From Burkholderia lata (lineage in GTDB: Bacteria; Pseudomonadota; Gammaproteobacteria; Burkholderiales; Burkholderiaceae): 64,000 nucleotides of DNA. Below, piece by piece: positions 25,818-34,642 of the stretch. A program made the position numbers and the translations under genes. The first letter of the stretch is position 1. Each line of letters begins with the position of its first letter. The notes beneath the pieces were generated by a model. That model saw nothing but the letters and a program-made list of their open reading frames with translations. It was not told where the DNA came from and did not search any database. The stretch lies in contig NC_007510.1 of assembly GCF_000012945.1 (NCBI RefSeq), forward strand, positions 1,488,001 through 1,552,000, written 5' to 3'.

Positions 25818-27292
25818 GCTTGCAGGGGGAGCGGCCGCATCGCGGCCGCCGCTTCGATCGTGCCGCACGCGTGTCCGTCGTCGCGGGGCTGCTGCTCGCC
25901 GGGCGCGGCGTGGCGTTCGCGCAAACGTCGCCGGCATCGGCTTCGGCACCGGCCACGGACGGCACCGCATCGACGTGCACGGCCAAGCGGCCGACCGTGC
26001 TGTTCAACCGCTGGCAGGAAGACTGGTCGGTGCTCGCGAATCCGTGCGTGCCGCGCGCACCGCTCGACGGCTTGAAATACATTCCGCTGGGAAACGATCC
26101 GGCCTCCTATCTGTCGCTCGGCGTGAACCTGCGCGAGCGTCTCGAGACCAACGACGCGCCACTGTTCGGCATCGGATCCGCGCAATCGGATACGTACCTG
26201 ATCCAGCGCGTCGAAGTGCATGCCGATGCGCATCTCGGCCAGCACTGGCAGTTCTTCGTGCAGTTGCAGGACGACCGCGCGTTCGGCAAGAACACGATCT
26301 CGCCGGTCGACAAGAATCCGCTCGATCTCGAACAGGCATTCGCGACCTACACGGGCGCGCTCGGCGGCGGCACGTTCAAGTTCCGCGTCGGCCGGCAGGA
26401 GATGGCGTTCGACTTGCAGCGCTTCATCGCCGCGCGCGACGGTCCGAACGTGCGGCAGGCGTTCGATGCGCTATGGGCCGACTACGAATACCAGAAGTGG
26501 CGTTTCATCGCGTATGCGACCCAGCCGGTGCAGAACCGCAGCGTGTCCACGTTCGATGATGTGTCGAACCGCGACCTCACGTTCAGCGGCGTGCGCTTCG
26601 AGCGGCAGTCGGTGGGGCCCGGCGACCTGTCGGGCTACTGGTCGCGCTACAACCGCAGCAACGCGCGCTTTCTGGATGCGAGCGGTGCCGAGCGTCGCGA
26701 CGTGTGGGACCTGCGTTACACCGGGACGCAAGGCCGCTTCGACTGGGATCTCGAAACGATGCTGCAGACGGGTACGGTCGGCAGCAGCACGATCCGCGCG
26801 TGGGCGGTCGGCTCGATCGCCGGCTACCGGCTCGACGCGCCGTGGTCGCCACGCATCGCGCTGCAGGTCGACGCGGCGTCGGGCGACCGGCATCCGCATG
26901 ACGGCCGTGTCGAAACCTTCAACCCGCTGTTTCCGAACGGCTATTACTTCACGCTGGCCGGCTTCACCGGGTATTCGAACCTGATCCACGTGAAGCCGTC
27001 GGTGACGTTGAAGCCGTCGCCGAACCTGTCGCTGCTCGGCGCGCTCGGGTTCCAGTGGCGCGAGACGACCGGCGATGCGGTCTACCAGCAGGGCAACGCG
27101 GTGGTGCCGGGCACGGCGGGCAAGGGCGGGCTGTGGACCGGGATGTACGTGCAGCTGCGGGCGGACTGGACGATCGCCGCGAACCTGATCGGTGCGATCG
27201 AGGCCGTGCATTTCCAGGTCGGCGATGCGATCCGCCAGGCGGGCGGGCACAACGCCGACTACGTCGGGGTCGAGCTGAAGTATGGGTGGTAG
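25814..27292 (+). CDS. alginate-export-type outer-membrane barrel protein
   Basis: A 492-residue protein with a signal peptide (to about residue 36, AFAQ) followed by a beta-barrel of the alginate_exp type. LSLGVNLRERLET opens the barrel, RVGRQEMAFDLQRFIAARDGPNVRQAFD is the strongly conserved strand-loop, and the chain ends in YVGVELKYGW with terminal Trp. Such barrels pass small organic anions or polysaccharides; the substrate here is unknown. It is the last gene of the XapX-amidohydrolase operon and overlaps DUF1275 by four bases. No strong terminator is visible in the 54 bases before the next gene. Confidence 0.86.
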   Translation: MSLQGERPHRGRRFDRAARVSVVAGLLLAGRGVAFAQTSPASASAPATDGTASTCTAKRPTVLFNRWQEDWSVLANPCVPRAPLDGLKYIPLGNDPASYLSLGVNLRERLETNDAPLFGIGSAQSDTYLIQRVEVHADAHLGQHWQFFVQLQDDRAFGKNTISPVDKNPLDLEQAFATYTGALGGGTFKFRVGRQEMAFDLQRFIAARDGPNVRQAFDALWADYEYQKWRFIAYATQPVQNRSVSTFDDVSNRDLTFSGVRFERQSVGPGDLSGYWSRYNRSNARFLDASGAERRDVWDLRYTGTQGRFDWDLETMLQTGTVGSSTIRAWAVGSIAGYRLDAPWSPRIALQVDAASGDRHPHDGRVETFNPLFPNGYYFTLAGFTGYSNLIHVKPSVTLKPSPNLSLLGALGFQWRETTGDAVYQQGNAVVPGTAGKGGLWTGMYVQLRADWTIAANLIGAIEAVHFQVGDAIRQAGGHNADYVGVELKYGW

Positions 27293-27346
27293 CCCGCGTG
27301 TCGCGGCGCGTCCGTCGGCGAATCGCTGCCTGATGCGTGGTGTCGA

Positions 27347-27847
27347 ATGAAGGCGCGTGTGCAGGTGCTCGCTTTTTCGGACGAGATGCTGATCGTGCGC
27401 TGGCTTGGGCCGGGCGGTGCGGAGCAGCGCTGGACGCCCGGGCGTGCGCTTCGCTCGGGCCACTGCGCGCTGTCGGGCGAGAAGATCGTCTGCGGCGACG
27501 CTGTGTTCAGTCCGCGCGGGCGGGCGCCGTTCGAGCCGAATGCAATGATCCTGGCGGCGGCGCTCGATCGTCCGCGCGTGTCGACGGTTCGCCCGCACGT
27601 CCAGGTGCTCGAGCGCTCGGCACAGCTGCTGGTCGTACGCTGGGTCGAGCCGGGGCGTGCGCATTTCGGCGAGCAGCACTGGAAACCGGGGCGCGCACGG
27701 CAGGCCGGTGTCTGCGTGCTGTCGGGCGCGCGGATCGCGTGCGGGGACGACGTGTTCCGCCCGAGCGGACGACCGACGCCACCGAATGCACGCGCGATGA
27801 TTCTGGCCATCGCACTCGATGGCGCCGGGCTGAAGCACGGCGGGTGA
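27347..27847 (+). CDS. DUF3331 protein with two tandem domains
   Basis: A 166-residue protein made of two copies of one module, residues 5-75 and 82-157. Each copy follows the same pattern: VQVL, then VRW, QRWTPGRA or QHWKPGRA, a Cys before LSG, an Ile-x-CGD-x-VF motif, and a closing MILA-x-ALD. The module matches DUF3331, a family I know mainly from Burkholderia, with no known function. There is no signal peptide or membrane segment. It may be read through from the porin gene or have its own promoter in the 54-base gap. Confidence 0.75.
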   Translation: MKARVQVLAFSDEMLIVRWLGPGGAEQRWTPGRALRSGHCALSGEKIVCGDAVFSPRGRAPFEPNAMILAAALDRPRVSTVRPHVQVLERSAQLLVVRWVEPGRAHFGEQHWKPGRARQAGVCVLSGARIACGDDVFRPSGRPTPPNARAMILAIALDGAGLKHGG

Positions 27848-27882
27848 CGCGGCACACACGTGCTTGCGTTTGCGGTTGCGCA

Positions 27883-27916
27883 ATGACAAAGGGCGGCCGA
27901 AGCCGCCCTTTGTCAT
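27883..27916. terminator. strong bidirectional hairpin terminator
   Basis: A perfect 15-bp inverted repeat with a CGAA tetraloop: ATGACAAAGGGCGGC (27883-27897) and GCCGCCCTTTGTCAT (27902-27916). It lies between the convergent DUF3331 and phosphoesterase genes. The stem has an A/T-containing base and a GNRA-like capped GC core. Confidence 0.85.
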
Positions 27917-27965
27917 GTCGTGGCCGGCATCGCGCCGGCCGGTGCATCGCAGTGCCGCTCAGCCG

Positions 27966-29552
27966 TTACAGGTTCGGCGACAGTTGCAGCGCGTTCGTCA
28001 GGTCGCCCATCGGCTGCCCGCCGTTGGCCTTCAGCGCGTCGTCGCGTTGCTGCAGGCCCGTGAGGCGCGGCAGCGAGAAGCGGCGCGTGATGAAGCGCAG
28101 GATCGACGCGGTGTCGTACTGCGTGTGGTCGACGAAACCCTTCTTCGAGAACGGCGACACGATGAGTGCCGGAATCCGCGTGCCCGGGCCCCAGCGGTCG
28201 CCCTTCGGCGGCGACACGTGATCCCAGAAGCCGCCGTTTTCGTCGTACGTGACGACCACGACCATGTTCTTCCACTGCGGGCTGGCCTGCAGGTGGGCGA
28301 TCAGGTTCGCGATGTGCTGGTCGCCGCTCGAGACGTCCGTGTAGCCCGCGTGTTCGTTCAGGTTGCCCTGCGGCTTGTAGAACGAGACCTGCGGCAGCGT
28401 GCCCGCGTCGATCGCCTTGATGAACTCGCTGCCGTCGGTGCCGCCGTCGAGCAAGTGCTGCGCGCGGCTTGCGCTGCCCGGTGCCTGGTTCGCGTAGTAG
28501 TTGAACGGCTGGTGGTGCGGCTGGAAGTTCGGCGCCGTCATGTTCGGGCCGTAGATCACGTTCGCCGTGCCGCTTTGCGCGGCCTGCAGCGCCTGGTTCC
28601 ACGCACCGCCGTACCATGCCCACGACACGCCCGCGTTGGTCAGCAGGTCGCCGATGTTCTGTTGCGATTGCGGCGGCAGCGTCGATGCGGCCGACGGGTC
28701 GGCGAGGTTCGGGTCGCCGCCCGATGCCGCCTTGTTGCCGCTCGGCTGGTACGGCGGCTGCATCGTGTTGATCGCGTAGAAGTCCGGCGTCAGGTTGCCC
28801 GAGTTCACGAACTTCGGAATGCCGTCGAGCGCGGAAGCCGGCGAGTTGGTCGCGAGCTGCAGCGACTTGCCGTCTGCGGCGACAGCCGAGATCGAACCGG
28901 CGGCCGGGCTCTTGTCCGCGTTCGCGTAGAACGGCGCGCACGCGCAGATCAGGTACTGGTGGTTCAGGAACGAGCCGCCGAACGCGCCCATGAAGAAGTT
29001 GTCGGCCAGCGTGAACTGCTGCGCGATCTTCCACAGCGGCAGCTTCGTCGCGTCGGGCGTGTAGTGGCCCATCACGAGGCCGCCCGAGTCGGCCCAGGCG
29101 GCGAACATGTCGTTCTTGCCGCCGTTGATCTGCATCTGGTTCTCGTAGAAGCGGTGATACAGGTCGCGCGTCGTCACGCTCATCGACGTGTTGAAGCCGT
29201 TCGGGTCGTCGATCGCGAACGGTGCGTTCGGCAGGTTGGCCGTCATCGCTTCGGTCACGGCCGGCGTGACGCCCTTCGCGGTCAGGCCGCCCCAGACCTT
29301 CGGCAGCGTCGCGAGCGGCTGGCCGTTGCGGTCCTTCTGCTGCGCGCTTGCTGCAGTCACGTTCTGCAGGCCGTTCGCGCCCGGGAAGTTGCCGTACAGG
29401 TTGTCGAAGCTGCGGTTTTCCGCGTAGATCACGACGACGTTCTTCACCGTCGACAGGCCTTGCTGCTGCACGTCGTCGCCGCCGCAGGCAGTGAGGGCCG
29501 CGGCCGCGGCAACGGCGATCGGTGTAAAGCGAATCCAGGCGTGGTTTTTCAT
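27966..29552 (-). CDS. acpA: AcpA-type acid phosphatase / phosphoesterase lipoprotein
   Basis: A 528-residue phosphoesterase of the AcpA/phospholipase C superfamily. The nucleophile region is VVVIYAENRSFDNLYGNFPGAN, and the distal metal-binding part is VVVTYDENGGFWDHVSPPKGDRWGPGTRIPALIVSP. A lipoprotein signal ends in LTAC (Cys23), so the enzyme is likely anchored and faces the periplasm or outside. It probably releases phosphate from organic esters; phospholipase activity cannot be excluded. The divergent gap to the peroxidase contains a Pho-box-like array, which fits phosphate control even though the repeats point toward the peroxidase. Confidence 0.88.
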   Translation of the reverse strand: MKNHAWIRFTPIAVAAAAALTACGGDDVQQQGLSTVKNVVVIYAENRSFDNLYGNFPGANGLQNVTAASAQQKDRNGQPLATLPKVWGGLTAKGVTPAVTEAMTANLPNAPFAIDDPNGFNTSMSVTTRDLYHRFYENQMQINGGKNDMFAAWADSGGLVMGHYTPDATKLPLWKIAQQFTLADNFFMGAFGGSFLNHQYLICACAPFYANADKSPAAGSISAVAADGKSLQLATNSPASALDGIPKFVNSGNLTPDFYAINTMQPPYQPSGNKAASGGDPNLADPSAASTLPPQSQQNIGDLLTNAGVSWAWYGGAWNQALQAAQSGTANVIYGPNMTAPNFQPHHQPFNYYANQAPGSASRAQHLLDGGTDGSEFIKAIDAGTLPQVSFYKPQGNLNEHAGYTDVSSGDQHIANLIAHLQASPQWKNMVVVVTYDENGGFWDHVSPPKGDRWGPGTRIPALIVSPFSKKGFVDHTQYDTASILRFITRRFSLPRLTGLQQRDDALKANGGQPMGDLTNALQLSPNL

Positions 29553-29698
29553 CCGTTGTACTCTCTATCTCTCTCTTGTCGCGTGGGGAACCGGAGCATT
29601 CGTGTACCGCCGGTTCGCGAGGGTAACCGTGGTATGTCCGGCTGTAAGCATTTTGAGGGTGCGATTTGACAGCCGGGTGTAGGCGTCCTTTCGATTAG

Positions 29699-29738
29699 CT
29701 GTCGATTGGTCGTCATGTAACGGTCATGCGGCTGACAT
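29699..29738 (+). promoter_or_regulatory. four-unit Pho-box-like direct repeat array
   Basis: Four 7-mers occur at an exact 11-base period: CTGTCGA (29699), TCGTCAT (29710), CGGTCAT (29721) and CTGACAT (29732), each separated by four bases. The E. coli PhoB box is CTGTCAT repeated at the same period, and two of the units differ from it by one base. TAAACT (29738-29743) could be the -10. The array is 40 bases before the di-heme peroxidase start and also lies upstream of the acid phosphatase. Confidence 0.65.
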
Positions 29739-29777
29739 AAACTCCGGCCGCTCCTGAACCCACTTTCCGACGAATCG

Positions 29778-31163
29778 ATGAAGCCTCGCCAACCGACAGC
29801 CGGCGCGTTCGCGCGTTCGTGGCTGCACCTGACCGGCGCATTCGCGCTGGCCACCACGCTTGCAACCCTTGCCGGCTGTGACGGACAGCCGGGGGCAGGC
29901 GCGCCGCCCGTGCAGGCCGCGAGCGCGGCAAGCGCGCCGGGCGCCGCCAATGTGGTTGCGTCCGCAACGGTTGCCGCCAGTGGCGCGGTGGTCGAAACGA
30001 ACCAGCCGCAGACGCGGGCACAAGTTTACGAAGGCGTGCGCCGGATGACGGCGCTCGGCAAGCAACTTTTCTTTGACCCTACGCTGTCAGGTTCCGGCAA
30101 GCTCGCATGCGCGTCGTGCCACAGCCCCGATCACGCGTTCGGGCCGCCCAATGCGCTGGCCGTGCAGTTCGGCGGCGACGACATGAAGCGCCCGGGCTTT
30201 CGCGCGGTGCCGTCGCTCAAGTACCTGCAGGGCGTGCCGCAGTTCACCGAGCACTTCCACGATTCCGACGACGAAGGCGACGAGAGCGTCGATGCGGGCC
30301 CGACGGGCGGCCTCACGTGGGACGGCCGCGTCGACACGGGCGCCGAGCAGGCGCGCATTCCGCTCACGTCGCCGTTCGAGATGAACAGCTCGCCCGCGAA
30401 GGTCGCGCAGGCCGTGAAGGCGGCGTCGTATGCGGACGAGTTCCGCGCGGTGTTCGGCGTGAAGGTGCTCGACGACGACGCGGCCACGTTCAAGGCCGTG
30501 CTGCGTGCGCTCGAGACGTTCGAGCAGACGCCCGAACTGTTCTCGCCGTACACGAGCAAGTACGACGCGTATCTCGCCGGCCATGCGCAGCTCACGCCGA
30601 CTGAACTGCGCGGCCTGCAGCTGTTCAACGACGAGAAGAAGGGCAATTGCGCGAGCTGCCACATCAGCCAGCGCGCGCTCGACGGCACGCCGCCGCAGTT
30701 CAGCGATTTCGGGCTGATCGCGATTGCGGTGCCGCGCAACCGCGCGCTGCCCGTCAATCGCGTCCCGCGTTTTTACGATCTCGGTGCGTGTGGCCCCGAG
30801 CGTACCGACCTGAAGGGCCGCGACGAATTCTGCGGGTTGTTCCGCACGCCGTCGCTGCGCAACGTCGCGCTGCGCAAGACGTTCTTCCACAACGGCGTGT
30901 ATCACACGCTGGAGGACGTGATGCGCTTCTACGTCGAGCGAGACATCCATCCGGAGAAGTTCTATCCGGTCGTGCACGGCAAGGTGCAGATTTATGACGA
31001 CCTGCCCAAGCGCTACTGGCCGAACATCAACCGCGAGGCGCCGTTCGATCGCAAGCGCGGCGAGCAGCCCGCGCTGAACGCGGCGGAGATCAAGGACGTG
31101 ATCGCGTTCCTCGGTACGCTGACTGACGGATATCAGCAAACGGCCGCGCCGGCCGGCCACTAG
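29778..31163 (+). CDS. di-heme cytochrome c peroxidase family lipoprotein
   Basis: A 461-residue protein of the CcpA/MauG superfamily. Two c-type heme motifs are present, CASCH at 111-115 and CASCH at 291-295. A lipobox LAGC (Cys34) follows a long N-terminus. FFDPTLSGSGKLACASCH and the C-terminal FCGLFRTPSLRNVALRKTFFHNGVYHTLEDVMRFY are typical of the family. It should sit in the periplasm, attached to a membrane. It could reduce peroxide or modify a partner protein. It is divergent from the phosphatase gene across the Pho-like array, so it may be induced by phosphate starvation. Confidence 0.88.
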   Translation: MKPRQPTAGAFARSWLHLTGAFALATTLATLAGCDGQPGAGAPPVQAASAASAPGAANVVASATVAASGAVVETNQPQTRAQVYEGVRRMTALGKQLFFDPTLSGSGKLACASCHSPDHAFGPPNALAVQFGGDDMKRPGFRAVPSLKYLQGVPQFTEHFHDSDDEGDESVDAGPTGGLTWDGRVDTGAEQARIPLTSPFEMNSSPAKVAQAVKAASYADEFRAVFGVKVLDDDAATFKAVLRALETFEQTPELFSPYTSKYDAYLAGHAQLTPTELRGLQLFNDEKKGNCASCHISQRALDGTPPQFSDFGLIAIAVPRNRALPVNRVPRFYDLGACGPERTDLKGRDEFCGLFRTPSLRNVALRKTFFHNGVYHTLEDVMRFYVERDIHPEKFYPVVHGKVQIYDDLPKRYWPNINREAPFDRKRGEQPALNAAEIKDVIAFLGTLTDGYQQTAAPAGH

Positions 31164-31289
31164 AAGGCGGCGCAGACGGCACGCATGCTATCCTCGCTCG
31201 CTGACAGGCGCAGTGTGCGTGCCGGATGGCCGGCCCCCGGTTCGCCGGCATGCACCGCGCCGTTCGATCGAACATCCAAGGAGAACAAC

Positions 31290-31676
31290 ATGTCGATGCG
31301 TGCATCCCTTTCCGTCGTCACGCGCGTGCTGGCCGGCGCCGCGTGCGCAGCCGCGATGCTGCCCGCCCATGCGCAGAACAACCTGAACTTCCTGAACGAC
31401 ACGCCGCTCAGCTACTTCAGCAAGACCGACCGCGCGTCGCTTTCGAAGGCCGTGGTGCAGGTGCGCGACGAAGGCAAGGACGGCGAGACCACGACGTGGC
31501 AAAGCAGCGGCCGCGGCACGCAGATCGATGCGAAGCTCACGCCGACCACGACCGAGACGGACGGCAAGACCTGCCGTGAAATCGCCACCGAAATCACCGC
31601 AAAGGGCCAGACGATGACGCTCAAGCCCGTCTATTGCAAGACCGACGCGGGCAAGTGGCAGCTGCAGAAGCGCTGA
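31290..31676 (+). CDS. small secreted protein, surface-antigen (RT0821-like) type
   Basis: A 128-residue protein with a signal peptide ending in PAHA (about residue 28). The mature part has TWQSSGRGTQIDAKLTPT, TDGKTCREI and a final VYCKTDAGKWQLQKR. That resembles the RT0821/Lpp0805-type surface-antigen module, in which a Cys pair and the terminal DGxW motif recur. The function is unknown. The ATG at 31290 follows AAGGAGA and is preferred to the longer open frame. It stands alone between the peroxidase and a Nudix gene. Confidence 0.7.
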   Translation: MSMRASLSVVTRVLAGAACAAAMLPAHAQNNLNFLNDTPLSYFSKTDRASLSKAVVQVRDEGKDGETTTWQSSGRGTQIDAKLTPTTTETDGKTCREIATEITAKGQTMTLKPVYCKTDAGKWQLQKR

Positions 31677-31687
31677 GCACGCGGGTG

Positions 31688-32158
31688 ATGAAGCGGGGCG
31701 GCGCGCCGCGCACGGTGTCGTGCGGCGTCGTGATCCTCGATGGGGCCGGCCGCGTGTTCCTCGCGCATGCGACGGATACCACGCACTGGGATATCCCGAA
31801 GGGGCAGGGCGAGCCGGGCGAGTCGCCGGCCGACGCGGCGCTGCGTGAACTGCTTGAGGAAACCGGTCTCGTGTTCGGCGCCGATCGGCTGCTCGATCTT
31901 GGCCGCTTCGCGTACCGGCACGACAAGGATCTTCACCTGTTCGCGGTGTGCGTGGCCGACGATGAAGTCGATCTCGCGCACTGCACGTGCACGTCGCTGT
32001 TCCCGAGTCGTCGCGACGGCTCGATGATTCCCGAGATGGATGCGTATCGCTGGACCGTGCCCGGCGACATCGATGCGTTTGCAAGCCGCAGCCTCGCGCG
32101 GCTGTTTCGCACGAAGCTGTCGCTGGTGGAGTTGCATCGGCGGCTGATGGGCGGGTAA
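31688..32158 (+). CDS. Nudix hydrolase
   Basis: A 156-residue pyrophosphohydrolase. The Nudix box is complete: GQGEPGESPADAALRELLEETGL fits G-x5-E-x7-REUxEExGU. The preceding DIPKGQ and the overall size resemble the diadenosine-polyphosphate/NUDT2-like branch, but the substrate is not certain. The ATG at 31688 is preferred; the 18 residues before it are a read-in from the previous gene. It starts 11 bases after that gene and may be co-transcribed with it. An intrinsic terminator follows. Confidence 0.9.
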   Translation: MKRGGAPRTVSCGVVILDGAGRVFLAHATDTTHWDIPKGQGEPGESPADAALRELLEETGLVFGADRLLDLGRFAYRHDKDLHLFAVCVADDEVDLAHCTCTSLFPSRRDGSMIPEMDAYRWTVPGDIDAFASRSLARLFRTKLSLVELHRRLMGG

Positions 32159-32211
32159 CGAGCGACGGCTTCCGTTGCCATGTGCCCTGGCTTCGCTTCA
32201 TGGCACGCAAC

Positions 32212-32239
32212 AAAAAACCGGCCCTGGGGCCGGTTTTTT
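32212..32239. terminator. intrinsic terminator between Nudix gene and glnS
   Basis: AAAAAACCGGCC (32212-32223) pairs perfectly with GGCCGGTTTTTT (32228-32239) around a CTGG tetraloop. With A6 on one side and T6 on the other it can work in both directions, and it serves two convergent genes. Confidence 0.9.
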
Positions 32240-32296
32240 CATGGTCACGCGACGGTGGCTTTCGAAGCCGCACACCGCCGCGCGTGAAGCACGCCG

Positions 32297-34006
32297 TTAC
32301 GCCGGCTTGCCCCAGCTGTCGCGCAGCCCGACGATCCGGTTGAACACCGGCTTGCCCGGCTTCGAATCGACGCGATCCGCCACGAAGTAGCCGTGACGCT
32401 CGAACTGCAGGCGCGTTTCCGGCGCGATGTCGTCGTTGCCCGGTTCGATATATGCCTGCACGATCTTCTTCGAATCGGGATTCAGCGCTTCGAGGAAGTT
32501 CGCGCCGCCCGCGTCCGGATGCGGCTCCTTGAACAGGCGGTCGTAGATCCGCACTTCGGCCGGTTGCGCATGCTTCGCGCTGACCCAGTGGATGTTGCCC
32601 TTGACCTTGTACGTGTTCGCGCCTTCGGTACCCGACTTGCTGTCCGGGAAGTAGTTGCAGTGCACGGCCGTCACGTTGCCGTCGGCGTCCTTGTCGAAGC
32701 CCGTGCACTCGATCACGTAGCCGTAGCGCAGGCGCACCTTGTTGCCCGGGAACAGGCGGAAATAGCCCTTCGGCGGGTTCTCGACGAAGTCCTCGCGCTC
32801 GATCCACAGCTCGCGCGAGATCGGGAACGTGCGCACGCCGCGGTCCGGGTGGTGCGGGTGCACGGGCGCCGTGCACGCTTCTTCGAGGTCTTCCGGGTAG
32901 TTGTCGATCACGAGCTTCAGCGGATCGAGCACGGCGACCGTGCGTGCGGCCTTGTCGTCGAGGTCGTCGCGCAGCGCGCCTTCGAAGATGCTCATGTCGA
33001 TCCACGAGTCGATCTTCGTCACGCCGATCCGCTCGCAGAACAGGTGGATGCTCTCCGGCGTGAAGCCGCGGCGGCGCACGCCGACGATCGTCGGCATCCG
33101 CGGGTCGTCCCAGCCGTCGACGTGGCCTTCGGTCACGAGCTGCAGCAGCTTGCGCTTGCTGGTGATCGCGTACGTGAGGTTCAGTCGCGAGAATTCGATC
33201 TGTTGCGGCAGCGGGCGCGTGAACATGCCGGCTTCCGCGAGTTCGTTCAGCACCCAGTCGTACAGCGGTCGGTGATCCTCGAATTCGAGCGTGCACAGCG
33301 AATGCGTGATGCCTTCGAGCGCATCCGAGATGCAGTGCGTGTAGTCGTACATCGGGTACACGCACCATGCGTCGCCGGTGCGGTAGTGGTGCGCGTAGCG
33401 GATCCGGTAGATCACCGGGTCGCGCATGTTCATGTTCGGCGAAGCCATGTCGATCTTCGCGCGCAGCACGTGCTCGCCTTCCTTGAACTCGCCGGCCTTC
33501 ATGCGGCGGAACAGGTCGAGGTTTTCTTCCGGCGTGCGCTCGCGGAACGGCGACGGCTTGCCGCCTTCCGTCAGCGAGCCGCGGTTCGCGCGCATTTCAT
33601 CGGCGCTCTGGCTGTCGACATACGCCTTGCCGCGCTGGATCAGAAGTTCGGCGAACTCGTACAGCTTGTCGTAGTAGTCGCTCGCGAAGTACTGGTGATC
33701 GACCGCATCCTTGCGCCAGTCGAAGCCGAGCCAGCGCACCGCGTCGACGATCGAATCGACGTATTCGACGCTTTCCTTTTCCGGGTTCGTATCGTCGAAG
33801 CGCAGGTGGCACACGCCACCGTAGTCGCGCGCGACGCTGAAGTTCAGGCAGATGCTCTTGGCGTGCCCGATGTGCAGATAGCCGTTCGGCTCGGGCGGAA
33901 AGCGCGTCTCGACGCGGCCGCTCCATTTGCCGGTGCGGTTGTCGTCGTCGATGATGTTGCGGATGAAATTGGAAGCCGCGGGGGCGTCGTTGCGTTCGGT
34001 GCTCAT
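32297..34006 (-). CDS. glnS: glutaminyl-tRNA synthetase
   Basis: Charges tRNA-Gln with glutamine in the cytosol. The 569-residue class I synthetase has [15 protein letters not shown] (HIGH at 45-48) and the second ATP motif in the [11 protein letters not shown] segment (the KMSKS equivalent). The C-terminal anticodon-binding beta-barrels follow (from about residue 340, [16 protein letters not shown]), with [15 protein letters not shown] typical of GlnRS. Length is normal. A 555-codon open frame runs antisense through almost the whole gene but has the composition of a shadow. Confidence 0.97.
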   Translation of the reverse strand: MSTERNDAPAASNFIRNIIDDDNRTGKWSGRVETRFPPEPNGYLHIGHAKSICLNFSVARDYGGVCHLRFDDTNPEKESVEYVDSIVDAVRWLGFDWRKDAVDHQYFASDYYDKLYEFAELLIQRGKAYVDSQSADEMRANRGSLTEGGKPSPFRERTPEENLDLFRRMKAGEFKEGEHVLRAKIDMASPNMNMRDPVIYRIRYAHHYRTGDAWCVYPMYDYTHCISDALEGITHSLCTLEFEDHRPLYDWVLNELAEAGMFTRPLPQQIEFSRLNLTYAITSKRKLLQLVTEGHVDGWDDPRMPTIVGVRRRGFTPESIHLFCERIGVTKIDSWIDMSIFEGALRDDLDDKAARTVAVLDPLKLVIDNYPEDLEEACTAPVHPHHPDRGVRTFPISRELWIEREDFVENPPKGYFRLFPGNKVRLRYGYVIECTGFDKDADGNVTAVHCNYFPDSKSGTEGANTYKVKGNIHWVSAKHAQPAEVRIYDRLFKEPHPDAGGANFLEALNPDSKKIVQAYIEPGNDDIAPETRLQFERHGYFVADRVDSKPGKPVFNRIVGLRDSWGKPA

Positions 34007-34254
34007 GCGGATGGCGTCAGGTTGTGTCGGCGCGCGCGTCGCGCCGGTTTAATCCCGTGATTCTACCTGACCGGGGTCCGTCCCGCGCGGCTTGCAGCAT
34101 GGCGGGGGCGGGTTTCGACCGATTATCTCGATATTGTGTCGGCTGTAACACGACGTAAATCGGATTGCCCGGGCCGTTTGGCGTTGCCTATGATGGCTTC
34201 ACCGATTCAATGCCGCCGTTCGGGTTGCCGCGCGGCGGGAGGAAACTAAAAATC

Positions 34255-34464
34255 ATGATGAAGAAGACCACGTTTATCGTTCGTACCGCCGTGATCGTCG
34301 CGGCCCTGTCGCAACTCGGCGCATGCGCCATGACGCATACGCAGCGCAATGCCGGTATCGGCGCGGCCGCGGGCGGCGCGCTCGGCTACCTGGTGACGGG
34401 CGGCCCGCTCGGCACGGTCGCCGGCGCAGCGGCAGGCGGTATCGTCGGCGCGAACGTGCGCTGA
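34255..34464 (+). CDS. small glycine-zipper lipoprotein (OsmB-like)
   Basis: A 69-residue lipoprotein. A signal sequence ends with lipobox LGAC (Cys24). The mature part is a glycine zipper of the form NAGIGAAAGGALGYLVTGG, followed by GTVAGAAAGGIVGANV, which can pack in a membrane. It resembles OsmB-type proteins. The ATG at 34255 has GGGAGGA about eleven bases upstream; a second ATG follows at once. The 248-base gap to glnS holds an A/T-richer part near 34120-34170 that could carry its promoter, but no clear -35/-10 pair was found. Confidence 0.8.
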   Translation: MMKKTTFIVRTAVIVAALSQLGACAMTHTQRNAGIGAAAGGALGYLVTGGPLGTVAGAAAGGIVGANVR

Positions 34465-34480
34465 CCGATGACATGACGCG

Positions 34481-34499
34481 AGCCGCCTGCACGGCGGCT
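34481..34499. terminator. hairpin after the glycine-zipper lipoprotein gene
   Basis: AGCCGCC (34481-34487) and GGCGGCT (34493-34499) form a 7-bp stem with a five-base loop 17 bases after the stop codon. Only a short T-containing stretch follows, so strength is uncertain. Confidence 0.5.
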
Positions 34500-34642
34500 T
34501 GTCGTCCGGTCGCGACGCGGTGCTCAACGCGTCCCGACCCCACGCACATCCTTCCGGTATCAGACAGGCAGCATCAGGGAGGAACGGGTGTGCGACACTG
34601 CGCCGACGCACCATAACGATTTCACTCGTCGACGCACTTTCC

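Noticed and set aside
29642..29672. A PhoB-like half-site TTGACAG facing the acid phosphatase
   Set aside because: The 7-mer at 29666-29672 reads CTGTCAA on the minus strand but has no partner at 11-base spacing, so I did not call a second Pho box.
32393..34060. 555-codon open frame on the plus strand opposite glnS
   Set aside because: It is a high-GC antisense shadow: its frame mirrors the glnS third positions, and the product is Arg/Val/Ala/His-rich with no domain. glnS is certain.
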